Notes under the pieces: model-generated
What the model saw: only the letters and a program-made list of their open reading frames with translations
The model's database searches: none
Told to the model about the DNA's origin: nothing
Made by a program: the position numbers and the translations under genes
In this document: in pieces, positions 6,911 through 14,457 of the stretch
Position numbering within the stretch: position 1 is the first letter of the stretch
How the letters are laid out: each line of letters begins with the position of its first letter
Assembly: GCA_029256345.1 (NCBI GenBank)
Contig: JAQSYC010000018.1
Location: 1-14,961, forward strand
Reading direction: 5' to 3'
DNA from: Clostridia bacterium
GTDB taxonomy: Bacteria > Bacillota > Clostridia > Lachnospirales > Cellulosilyticaceae
DNA: 14,961 nucleotides

Positions 6911-6948
6911 TTTTTTATCAGTATAACAGAAAAAATAAAAAGATAAAA
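6911..6948. repeat. short inverted repeat in the gap before the YhcH-family gene
   Basis: TTTTATC near 6912-6918 and GATAAAA at 6942-6948 form a 7-bp inverted repeat around an A/T-rich centre, between the sensor kinase and YhcH-family genes. It could be a weak RNA hairpin or chance in AT-rich DNA. The minus-strand sequence here also contains TATACT, but no matching -35 box. Confidence 0.2.
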
Positions 6949-6950
6949 CT

Positions 6951-8735
6951 TTATTTGACGGCAGGAAATGTTATAGTGACCTGAGTGCCCTCGTTTAGCA
7001 CACTTTTATACGAAAGACCGTAAGGCTCCCCATAATGCAGGTGTAGCCGCTCATTGATATTCCAAATACCATAACTGTTTTTCTCAGTATTTTTGGCAAG
7101 TAGGCTGTCGGCCTGCTGCTGATCCATACCGATGCCGTTATCACTTACAACCAGTGTGATAGTCATATCTTCAATTTTACCGGATATGGCTATCGTACCC
7201 TTTCCATCTTCCCTTTCTCTTATGCCATGGAGAATGGCATTTTCTACTAAAGGTTGCAGTATAATTTTAATCATGGTGTAGCTGTGAAGTACTTCCGGAA
7301 CATCAATCGATAATGTAATGTTATTTTCAAAACGCATATTTTGAATACTCACATAGGCTTCGACGTGGGCCAATTCTTTTTCAATAGTAACAATATCCTC
7401 GCCGTGGCCTAAGCTGAGTTTGTAGAAGCCGCCTAAAGCTTTTGCAGCAGAGGAGATTTCGGGTACCTTATTTTTGACTGCCAGCCAATAAATCATATCC
7501 AAGGTGTTGTACAGAAAATGAGGATTGATTTGAGACTGCAATACTTTTAATTCTAGGTTCTTAATTTCGTAGCCCAACTTATACTGTTCATCAAGAAGCA
7601 TGGCTATTTTAGTGAGCATGTAGTTAAAGTTACGGGTTAAGTCACCAATCTCATCATTTCCGTTTTGTAACGGAGGAATATCAAAGTTACCAGAGGCGGA
7701 GGCGTTCATATGATGCTTTAAAAGACGCAGCCTAAGGGTTAGAGACCTGGAGGTAAAATAAATAATAGGGATTGAAAAAATAAGTAAGATAAGAACGATA
7801 AGCAGCATTTGCTTACGATAAATATTGGTGGCAGCCAAGATATCAGAATTAGGGATAAGGACAGCTAGGCGCCAGTCAGTATTTTCGATAGCACGTAGCC
7901 CCATGAGATAATGTTGATTCTCATAAGTAATATCCTTCAAACCAGTAGAGGGGCTTAGGGTGTTTTCGGCTATGATCTTATTTAGAACAGCAGGATTCAA
8001 AAAAGCGTTATGACCTGCAGAGGCAATAACCTCATCGTAGGCATTAAAGAGTACAACAGAAGTGTTGACAGTCGTTGAGGTCTGATTCAAAATATCTTCA
8101 AAAATACTTTGAGGAATCTCGGCCTTGATGACGCCAATGTACTTATTGATGCTATTGAGGTTAGGGATTCTTTTAACAAGAGAAATGTGTTTTTCCGTCT
8201 GGGAAGTTTTAAAAAAAGAATAGGGAATCCATATAGAATTTTGAATATTGTTCTGCTCCAGACGTTGTCGAAAATCATCCTGCATAGGAGGTGTTAAGGT
8301 CTTAAACTCTGTTGTTTCCTCGATAGACGTGGCACCGTCCTTGGTATAAAGACGAAGGGAGTTGATGTCATTGGAAATGTAGGCATTGTAGATAATGTTT
8401 TTGGCAGTAGTTTTTTGGATAATCCAATTGCTGATATACTCCCGGTCATATTGCTTGCTGGTGGTTAAAACCTTTTGAATCGTATCATCATAGATAAGGA
8501 CATTAATAATATTTTTAATAGAGGAAGCTTTGTACTCTATAAAAGCGGCTGTTTGTGTTAAGGCCTTTTCATTTGAATAAAGGGCTTGCTCTTTTGAAAG
8601 CATGACTGAGCGATAATAGTTGATTGTGACCAGCAAAAATAAAGGGATTAATACGATTGCAAGATAGGATAAAAAAAGCTTGGTAACAAAACTAGTTTTT
8701 GAAATTTTTTCTAATAGTCTTTGAACAGGTTTCAT
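6951..8735 (-). CDS. YesM-type sensor histidine kinase
   Basis: This 594-residue membrane kinase senses an extracellular signal and phosphorylates the response regulator encoded just upstream. Layout: first membrane helix about 19-40, an extracellular Cache-like sensor region about 42-305, second helix about 308-328, HAMP linker to about 380, then the His_kinase domain with QSQINPHFLYNTLDM. H406 is the phosphorylated histidine. The ATPase domain follows, with its N-box N499 in LQPLVENAILHG and glycine boxes DNGIGMD and YGIWNINERL. Kinases of this class (YesM, LytS-like) usually control oligosaccharide or sugar-uptake genes in Firmicutes. AGAGGA lies seven bases upstream of the ATG. A 33-base gap separates it from the response regulator gene, so the two are one operon. 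The ligand is not visible; the ABC importer operon opposite is the probable target. Confidence 0.93.
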   Translation of the reverse strand: MKPVQRLLEKISKTSFVTKLFLSYLAIVLIPLFLLVTINYYRSVMLSKEQALYSNEKALTQTAAFIEYKASSIKNIINVLIYDDTIQKVLTTSKQYDREYISNWIIQKTTAKNIIYNAYISNDINSLRLYTKDGATSIEETTEFKTLTPPMQDDFRQRLEQNNIQNSIWIPYSFFKTSQTEKHISLVKRIPNLNSINKYIGVIKAEIPQSIFEDILNQTSTTVNTSVVLFNAYDEVIASAGHNAFLNPAVLNKIIAENTLSPSTGLKDITYENQHYLMGLRAIENTDWRLAVLIPNSDILAATNIYRKQMLLIVLILLIFSIPIIYFTSRSLTLRLRLLKHHMNASASGNFDIPPLQNGNDEIGDLTRNFNYMLTKIAMLLDEQYKLGYEIKNLELKVLQSQINPHFLYNTLDMIYWLAVKNKVPEISSAAKALGGFYKLSLGHGEDIVTIEKELAHVEAYVSIQNMRFENNITLSIDVPEVLHSYTMIKIILQPLVENAILHGIREREDGKGTIAISGKIEDMTITLVVSDNGIGMDQQQADSLLAKNTEKNSYGIWNINERLHLHYGEPYGLSYKSVLNEGTQVTITFPAVK

Positions 8736-8768
8736 GGGACAATCCTCTCATGTATGATAAGTGGCATA

Positions 8769-10277
8769 TTATTTTTGACGACGACGATACTCAGAGGGAG
8801 TACAGCCACTGCATTTTTTAAAAAGAACACTTAAATAATTAGGATCCATAAGGCCTACTTTTGTAGAAATTTCATAAAGGCGAAGGTCTGTTCTTTTAAG
8901 CAGATTTTTAGCTTTTTCTATCCGTACATCGATAATAAAATCATTAATGGTGGAGTGTGTATGCTGCTTAAATAAAGAACACAGATAGTTCTGTGACAGG
9001 TCGATAGAATCAGCAATCATCTTTACAGATAAATTAGGATTACTATAGTGCCACAAAATAAAATGAACGGCCTCTTTGATTTTATGAGGATAAGTATCAT
9101 CACCGAGAGTTTTCAGGGCCTTCATGCCGTAGCAGATAAGCTCCTTATATTGTGAAAGAGGAAACTGCTTGAATGCATCAAAGGGCATTACCGCATCATT
9201 GAGAGTTCTCTCCATCATAGTCAGGTAGACTTGATACAGGTGATGACGAATAACCGCAATGTCACTGTATTTTTCTGTCTTTAGCGTATCAAAAAGTCTT
9301 TCAATCCCATCAAGGTTTATTTCTAGATTTTTGAACAATTCTAAGGGCATTAATTTCTTATCAATGGGGCTGTAGGTAATGATTTGCTGATAACCAAGGT
9401 AAAACATCTGCAAAGCTGCTTCCAGTGATTCGTTAAATGCAGCAGGGATTTCTAAGAGATGATTTTTTGTCGAACTGATTCCTATCGTTACACTTAGGCG
9501 AAGGACATCATATAAGTGATTTTTTAAAAGCATAAGAAGGGTATGCAGCATAGAGCGGTCGATATTTTTGACAATAAGCGCAATCTCGCCGCTGGGAACC
9601 TGACCTGCAAAGAAGTCCAGCGGAATGGGACTATCCTTGTTATCCAAAAAATGATAAATTTGGTTAATTAGGAGCTTTGAATCAGTCCAGTAGACTATAT
9701 TATGGTCAGAGTGAATGCAAATAGCTGTAAAAAAACCATTGTCAGGCCAATTGAAATAAAGCGGAATAAATTTATTTTTAGTGGCACTAAAAGGTTGTTG
9801 AGGGTTGATTAACGAAAGGGCGATTTCTTGCTTAACAATGGGAAAAGACTCAGCAAGGCCTGTTACTAAAAGCGCAGTGCTTGTCTTTTTGATACGCTCT
9901 TCCCTCAAACTGGCAACAACTTCAGAGATCACTTTCTCTATAGCTTCTACATCAATGGGTTTTTCAATATAATTTTCCACCTTTAAAACGATGGCAGACA
10001 ACAAATATTCTTTATCTGAATAGCCGCTTAAAAAGATTATTTTACAATCAGGATAATATTCCCGAACTTTAGAGGCCAGTTCGATGCCGGTCATACGGGG
10101 CATTTTGATATCACATAATAAAATGTCGGGTGGTGCAGTCTCCATGAGTTTTAGTGCCTCGGCGCCGCCGGAGGCAGTTTGAATTGTATGGATATCAAAT
10201 TGTTTCCAATTAACATATTCTAGTAAACTTTCACGAGTTAATTTTTCGTCGTCAACAATTAACAAACTAAATGACAT
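8769..10277 (-). CDS. YesN-type response regulator with AraC DNA-binding domain
   Basis: This 502-residue response regulator has a receiver domain at about 3-120 with acidic pocket D9/D10, phosphoacceptor D56 in ILLCDIKMPRMTG, S84 in FLSGYS and K106 in YIEKPID. A long middle region follows, and a C-terminal AraC-type pair of helix-turn-helix motifs lies at about 400-500 (IADSIDLSQNYLCSLFKQ and the second with VGLMDPNYLSVLFKK). Such regulators pair with YesM-type kinases and activate sugar-uptake genes. I chose the ATG at 10277 because GGAGG (10283-10287) is five bases upstream; an in-frame ATG at 10289 overlaps that ribosome site. It is the first gene of its operon and is transcribed away from the solute-binding protein gene, which lets it act on the shared intergenic region. 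The pairing and family are clear; its binding sites are inferred. Confidence 0.93.
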   Translation of the reverse strand: MSFSLLIVDDEKLTRESLLEYVNWKQFDIHTIQTASGGAEALKLMETAPPDILLCDIKMPRMTGIELASKVREYYPDCKIIFLSGYSDKEYLLSAIVLKVENYIEKPIDVEAIEKVISEVVASLREERIKKTSTALLVTGLAESFPIVKQEIALSLINPQQPFSATKNKFIPLYFNWPDNGFFTAICIHSDHNIVYWTDSKLLINQIYHFLDNKDSPIPLDFFAGQVPSGEIALIVKNIDRSMLHTLLMLLKNHLYDVLRLSVTIGISSTKNHLLEIPAAFNESLEAALQMFYLGYQQIITYSPIDKKLMPLELFKNLEINLDGIERLFDTLKTEKYSDIAVIRHHLYQVYLTMMERTLNDAVMPFDAFKQFPLSQYKELICYGMKALKTLGDDTYPHKIKEAVHFILWHYSNPNLSVKMIADSIDLSQNYLCSLFKQHTHSTINDFIIDVRIEKAKNLLKRTDLRLYEISTKVGLMDPNYLSVLFKKCSGCTPSEYRRRQK

Positions 10278-10306
10278 ATTAACCTCCATTAATAACTAAT
10301 TTGCAT

Positions 10307-10336
10307 ATAAAATGTTATCCGATCGTAAGATTTCAA
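10307..10336 (-). promoter_or_regulatory. candidate promoter of the two-component operon
   Basis: On the minus strand, TTGAAA (plus positions 10331-10336) and TTTTAT (10307-10312) lie 18 bases apart and point to the response regulator gene. The -10 match is 4 of 6, so this is only a candidate. Confidence 0.3.
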
Positions 10337-10338
10337 AG

Positions 10339-10352
10339 AATATAGTAATATT
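10339..10352. promoter_or_regulatory. interrupted palindrome upstream of the importer promoter
   Basis: AATAT-AGTA-ATATT is a 14-base interrupted palindrome seven bases upstream of the plus-strand -35 box and just behind the minus-strand -35 box, where a shared activator could bind. It is AT-only apart from one base, so chance is possible. Confidence 0.2.
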
Positions 10353-10359
10353 ATCATAT

Positions 10360-10387
10360 TTGAATAAAAGAGTAAATCACTTATACT
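10360..10387 (+). promoter_or_regulatory. candidate promoter of the ABC importer operon
   Basis: TTGAAT (10360-10365) and TATACT (10382-10387) stand 16 bases apart, matching sigma-A type boxes at 5 of 6 and 5 of 6. Transcription would start near 10394, leaving a leader of about 80 bases before the start codon at 10476. Confidence 0.5.
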
Positions 10388-10475
10388 AAATGTACTGGTT
10401 ACAAGAAATTTGGAGAGCTCACAAGTTTATTGATACCAAAAGCAAAACCTTAAGAGGGTAAAGGAGAGGTAAAAA

Positions 10476-11825
10476 ATGAAAAAAACTAAGTTTTTAGCAG
10501 CTTTTCTCACATTGAGTTTATGTATAGCATCTCTAGCAGGTTGTGGGGCTAAGCCAGAAGAGTCAATAGCTTCATCTGAAACACCTAAGACAGAAGCAGC
10601 GACTGGGGAGGCACCTAGCGAAGAGGCGGCTAAGTTAAAGATGATGGTTTTTCCAGCTACTGAAAATTATGAAAAAATTAATGAACAGTTTTTAGCCTTA
10701 TATCCGGAACTAGATGCAAAGGTTGATATAGAAGTAGAGCTTGGGGGAAGCGGCGATGGAGATGTTGCCCAAAAATTAAGGCTGGCTTTGGCATCTGGAC
10801 AAAATCTGCCAGATATCATCCGCCTGAACTATACACAGCTTCCGGAATTCGTTGAAGCAGGCGTACTGGAACCTTTGGATAGCTATATTAAGCCTTACGA
10901 AGGAGATATCATTGACAGTGCCAAAAATGTGATGAAATACAATGATGAATATTATGCATTTCCAAGGGAAGTAAAACCTAAAGTGTGGTTTTACCGTGCA
11001 GACATTTTCGAAGAATGCGGCATTGATCCTTATCAGATTAAAACCATTGATGAGTATATTGCAGCAGGAGAAAAAATCCGTGAAACTTATCCTGATGCAC
11101 ATATGGAAAACTACAATGTGCCTAGTAAAAACTATGACCTTATGATGATGTTGAGTGCGACAAACGGCCGTTTTTGCGATGAAGAAGGTAACTATAATTT
11201 AGCATCAGATCCAGATGTAAAACTAACTTTTGAACGTATTAAAAAGTTATATGACTCAGAGGTAAACTCTACGGTAGCTGAGTGGTCAGCAGACTGGGCA
11301 CCAGCGTTCAGCAGCGGGGAGATTGTGTCTCAGCTAATTGGCGGATGGTTCAAAACAGACTTTATGAACTTTAAACTTGAAGATCAAAAGGGTAAATGGG
11401 CGATTGCTCCTTGGCCAGAGGAAATAAGAGAAGGTTCTGACGCAGGCGGAGCTATTTGGGTCATACCAGCTGCTTCAAAAAACAAAGAACTTGCAGCAGA
11501 AATTATGGCAAAAATGTGTTTTGAAAATGATGCAGCAAAAATCATCTACGATGTAACAGGGGTTATTCCAGCTCTAAAATCATCTCAAGAAGATCCGTAT
11601 TTCAATGCAGCCCATGATTATTATGCAAGCAGCTTAGGTCCTGTTAACTTTGAGTCAATGAATTACTTAAAGGTTTATCCTTACACACCAGCCTCAACAC
11701 AAGAGGTTACGATTGTACTGCAATACCTAGATGAATACTTGGCAGGGAATATGACACTAGATTCAGCACTGCAGACAGCTCAGACAGATTTGATTAACCA
11801 AATTGGTAATCCATACGAGCAATAA
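10476..11825 (+). CDS. ABC transporter solute-binding lipoprotein (sugar type)
   Basis: This 449-residue extracellular binding protein captures the substrate for the two permeases that follow. It starts MKKTKFLAAFLTLSL with a hydrophobic core and lipobox SLAGC; C23 would be lipidated and anchored to the membrane. A low-complexity Glu/Ala/Ser/Thr linker (about 25-50) is followed by a family 1 (SBP_bac_1/MalE-like) fold: ASGQNLPDIIRLNY, PREVKPKVWFYRADIFEECGI, GGWFKTDF and WAIAPWPEE, all usual for sugar-binding members. AAAGGAGAGG precedes the ATG. Length is normal. It is first in the operon, opposite the YesMN-type genes, and a stem-loop follows it, which may hold up its mRNA level relative to the permeases. 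Sugar or oligosaccharide is the likely ligand from the family and the permease type; the actual ligand is unknown. Confidence 0.9.
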   Translation: MKKTKFLAAFLTLSLCIASLAGCGAKPEESIASSETPKTEAATGEAPSEEAAKLKMMVFPATENYEKINEQFLALYPELDAKVDIEVELGGSGDGDVAQKLRLALASGQNLPDIIRLNYTQLPEFVEAGVLEPLDSYIKPYEGDIIDSAKNVMKYNDEYYAFPREVKPKVWFYRADIFEECGIDPYQIKTIDEYIAAGEKIRETYPDAHMENYNVPSKNYDLMMMLSATNGRFCDEEGNYNLASDPDVKLTFERIKKLYDSEVNSTVAEWSADWAPAFSSGEIVSQLIGGWFKTDFMNFKLEDQKGKWAIAPWPEEIREGSDAGGAIWVIPAASKNKELAAEIMAKMCFENDAAKIIYDVTGVIPALKSSQEDPYFNAAHDYYASSLGPVNFESMNYLKVYPYTPASTQEVTIVLQYLDEYLAGNMTLDSALQTAQTDLINQIGNPYEQ

Positions 11826-11845
11826 AGATTTAGCTTGAAACATGC

Positions 11846-11873
11846 AGGCGGTGAACGGACGTTTTCACCGCCT
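11846..11873 (+). terminator. stem-loop between binding protein and permease genes
   Basis: AGGCGGTGAA (11846-11855) pairs perfectly with TTCACCGCCT (11864-11873) over 10 bp with an 8-base loop. Only ATTT follows, so it is probably a partial terminator or an mRNA-stabilising hairpin that gives more binding protein than permease, as is common in ABC importer operons. Confidence 0.5.
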
Positions 11874-11907
11874 ATTTGTAAATATTAGCACTGAAGGAGG
11901 GGGACCT

Positions 11908-12786
11908 GTGTACTTTAAAAAAATGCAATCCCGTACAAAGCAGAAATTCGTACCCTATATTTTTATTTTGCCATTTATTATTTCCTATGTTGCATTTTTC
12001 CTCTACCCTGCAATTTACTCTTTTGTACTTAGCTTTTTTAGCTATAAGGGGTATGGAAAGGCTAAATTCATTGGACTTTCAAATTATATCAATCTTATTA
12101 ATTATGACACGATGTGGAATAGCTTAGGAAATACTTTTTTCTACTTTTTATTAAGCTTTATCCCAACGATGATTTTCGCATTTTTATTAGCACTTATAGT
12201 GCGTTCAAAACCTATCAGTAGATTTCAATCGATTTACAAACCAATCATTTTTTTGCCACAGATTTGTGCTGTAGTTGCCAGTGCTTTGTGCTTTAAGATT
12301 ATTTTTGGTGAAAGAGTAGGTGTGATCAGTCAGCTTTTAGGCAAAGCTATCCCATTTTTGTCAGATATGCAGCTTATGAAATGGACAGTGGTGGTTTTGA
12401 TTACCTGGAGAGCCATAGGCTGGTATTTTATTATCTATTTATCAGGGCTTACAACAATAGGTGATGACATTATGGAAGCGGCAAATATTGACGGAGCCAG
12501 CGCGGTGCAGTCAACGTGGCATATTACAATGCCTATGATGAAACCTACATTTATGTTAGCTTTTGTCACCAATGCAATTGGTTCATTAAAGCTCTATACA
12601 GAACCTAACTTATTACTAAGTCAAAATTATGATCCTCCTATGCAGGTAGCACCTTATGTTAACCTCATTATTAATAGTCTTTCGGGTGGACAATTTGGTA
12701 TGGCATCAGCGGCTGGTTGGATTTTGGTGGTCGTCATACTCATATTAACATTGATTCAGCTTAAATTCTTTGGAGGAGATGACTGA
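11908..12786 (+). CDS. ABC sugar permease, MalF/UgpA type
   Basis: This 292-residue inner-membrane protein has about six transmembrane segments, beginning near FVPYIFILPFIISYVAFFLYP, and is one half of the import channel. The cytoplasmic EAA loop that contacts the ATPase is visible (EAANIDGASAVQSTWHI, about 190-206). I start at GTG 11908 because AAGGAGG (11894-11900) ends seven bases upstream. The longer frame from an ATG at 11842 would run through the stem-loop at 11846-11873 and add a leader with no membrane or family character; an ATG at 11923 is also possible but has no well-placed ribosome site. It overlaps the next permease gene by one base (TGATG), which implies coupled translation. 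The family is firm; the start is likely but not certain. Confidence 0.9.
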   Translation: MYFKKMQSRTKQKFVPYIFILPFIISYVAFFLYPAIYSFVLSFFSYKGYGKAKFIGLSNYINLINYDTMWNSLGNTFFYFLLSFIPTMIFAFLLALIVRSKPISRFQSIYKPIIFLPQICAVVASALCFKIIFGERVGVISQLLGKAIPFLSDMQLMKWTVVVLITWRAIGWYFIIYLSGLTTIGDDIMEAANIDGASAVQSTWHITMPMMKPTFMLAFVTNAIGSLKLYTEPNLLLSQNYDPPMQVAPYVNLIINSLSGGQFGMASAAGWILVVVILILTLIQLKFFGGDD

Positions 12787-13625
12787 TGAAAACAAAAAAT
12801 ATAACCTCGGCAATAGTCCTACATTTTGTATTAGTGATAGCGTGTTTGGTCGCCGTTTATCCAGTATTTATCATGGTTTTTGGTGCCCTAAAGTCTGCCC
12901 AGGAGCTTTCAAGTAATGCGGCGGGGCTGCCTATTGTACCAACTTTGGATAACTTCTCTAGACTCATTAATTACAATTCAGGGCTTATCGTACGTACGTT
13001 TTTTAACTCTATTTTTATTGCAACCACGTATACAGCGTTAACTTGTATTGTAGCATCACTGGCAGGATTTGCTTTTGCAAAATATAAATTCACAGGACGT
13101 AATGTTTTATTTATGATGTTATTAATCACGATGATGATACCGCCGGAACTCAATATTACACCACTTTATTTAATTTTTTCTAAATTAGGCTGGCTTAACA
13201 CTTATCAGGTACAGATTATACCGGGTATAGCCAATGTCTTTTCATTATTTTTGATGAGACAATACATGATAACGATTCCTGACTCTCTTATTGAAGCCGC
13301 TAGAATCGATGGAGCCAGTGACTTTAAAATTTTTAGGACACTTATACTCCACATGTCAGTCCCTGCCATAGGGGCACTGGCCATATTACAGTTTTTGAGT
13401 AAATGGAATGAATTGTTATATCCAAAAATTATGCTTACTAAACAAGAATTAATGCCTATCATGGTCATATTGCCCACTCTCAATGAACTGGACTCTGCGC
13501 GGTCTGTGCCATGGGAATTGGTATTAGCAGGCTGCAGCCTGGTGACAGTACCGTTGATCATTGTATTTTTAATCTTTCAAGACAAATTCCTTTCAAGCGT
13601 TACAATGGGCGCAGTTAAAGGATGA
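12786..13625 (+). CDS. ABC sugar permease, MalG type
   Basis: This 279-residue membrane protein is the second half of the import channel. It has about six transmembrane segments starting near VLHFVLVIACLVAVYPVFIM, and the EAA loop is visible at about 170-187 (EAARIDGASDFKIF). Family length is typical. Its ATG overlaps the stop of the first permease gene by one base and follows a GGAGATGA ribosome site. No ATP-binding subunit gene follows; the next gene is an aldolase. As in many Firmicutes CUT1 importers, energy would come from a shared MsmX-type ATPase encoded elsewhere (known for the class, inferred here). The call is firm; the substrate is open. Confidence 0.92.
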   Translation: MKTKNITSAIVLHFVLVIACLVAVYPVFIMVFGALKSAQELSSNAAGLPIVPTLDNFSRLINYNSGLIVRTFFNSIFIATTYTALTCIVASLAGFAFAKYKFTGRNVLFMMLLITMMIPPELNITPLYLIFSKLGWLNTYQVQIIPGIANVFSLFLMRQYMITIPDSLIEAARIDGASDFKIFRTLILHMSVPAIGALAILQFLSKWNELLYPKIMLTKQELMPIMVILPTLNELDSARSVPWELVLAGCSLVTVPLIIVFLIFQDKFLSSVTMGAVKG

Positions 13626-13660
13626 TAACTTTAAATACTATACAGAAATGAGTGATAAGG

Positions 13661-14434
13661 ATGAATAACGTAGATAAAATCAAGAATAAAATAGCTCAAG
13701 GTAAACTTGTAAAAGGCTTTTTCCTGTCTATGGCAGATACCATGGTAAGCGAAATAGCTGGTTTTGTAGGATATGATTATGTGTGGATAGATGCAGAACA
13801 TGGTCCCCTTGATCGTCAAGAAATTTTCCATCATATTATGACAGCTCAAGGGGCTGGCTGTTGTGCTTTTGTAAGGGTTCCAGAGGCCAATCCTGCTATG
13901 ATGAAAGCCATTTTGGATATGGGACCAGATGGTATTATTTTTCCATTTGTAAACAATAAAGAGATAGCAGAATGTGCTGTGAAGTCTTGTGCCTATCCAA
14001 TCGATGGCGGTATTCGTGGCCAAGGACCTATCCGGGCTATTAAATACGGCTTGGAGGATGAAGGGGAATATCTAGCAAATGCATACCAAAAGGTATACAA
14101 GGTGATGCAAATAGAGACAATGGAAGGGTATGAAAATTTAGATGAAATAATGGCTGTTGGCGGCATAGATTCTATCTTTATAGGAGCAGCAGATTTGGCC
14201 CGTTCTATTGCAGATCCTTCTCCAGCAGGAAAGGCTAAACTAGATCAAGTGTATGATGATATTTGCACAAGGGTACGTGACAAGGGACTCAGTTTAGGGG
14301 CGGCTATCGGGCCTTCTGCAGAAGATGCACAACGGGTGACGGGTAAAGGCGTTCAGTGGGTAGTGTTCGGACAGGACTCAAAAGTACTGGCATTAGGATT
14401 AAAAGCGAATTTAGAGGCACTCAAAGATTTCTAA
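13661..14434 (+). CDS. HpcH/HpaI-family (2-keto acid) aldolase
   Basis: This roughly 257-residue enzyme belongs to the class II pyruvate aldolases that split 2-keto-3-deoxy sugar acids or related hydroxy-2-keto acids into pyruvate and an aldehyde, with a divalent metal. Visible motifs: WIDAEHGPLD (catalytic H47), FVRVPEANP (R72, pyruvate binding), GGIRGQGPIRAIKYG, QIETMEGYENLDEI (metal ligand E152) and IGAADLARSI (metal ligand D178). Family length is right. The start is uncertain: the ATG at 13661 matches family N-termini (MNNVDKIKNKI), but AAGG abuts it directly; an in-frame GTG at 13652 adds three residues and has no better ribosome site. It follows the permeases by 35 bases and precedes a reductase gene, so it probably works on the imported substrate. 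A citrate lyase-like role is less likely because the length and motifs fit HpaI. Confidence 0.88.
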   Translation: MNNVDKIKNKIAQGKLVKGFFLSMADTMVSEIAGFVGYDYVWIDAEHGPLDRQEIFHHIMTAQGAGCCAFVRVPEANPAMMKAILDMGPDGIIFPFVNNKEIAECAVKSCAYPIDGGIRGQGPIRAIKYGLEDEGEYLANAYQKVYKVMQIETMEGYENLDEIMAVGGIDSIFIGAADLARSIADPSPAGKAKLDQVYDDICTRVRDKGLSLGAAIGPSAEDAQRVTGKGVQWVVFGQDSKVLALGLKANLEALKDF

Positions 14435-14439
14435 TAAAA

Positions 14440-14449
14440 TAAAGGAGGT
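14440..14449 (+). promoter_or_regulatory. strong ribosome binding site of the reductase gene
   Basis: AAAGGAGGT at 14441-14449 is nearly the full anti-Shine-Dalgarno complement and ends eight bases before the ATG at 14458. It fixes the start of the truncated reductase gene. Confidence 0.7.
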
Positions 14450-14457
14450 ACATACCT

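Noticed and set aside
10428..10446. Sequence resembling a catabolite response element upstream of the importer
   Set aside because: Only about nine of fourteen consensus positions match and the central CG is lost, which is expected by chance.
13648..13668. Tiny ATG-TAA open frame before the aldolase gene, a possible leader peptide
   Set aside because: It is only six codons, has no ribosome site and no sign of attenuation structure around it.
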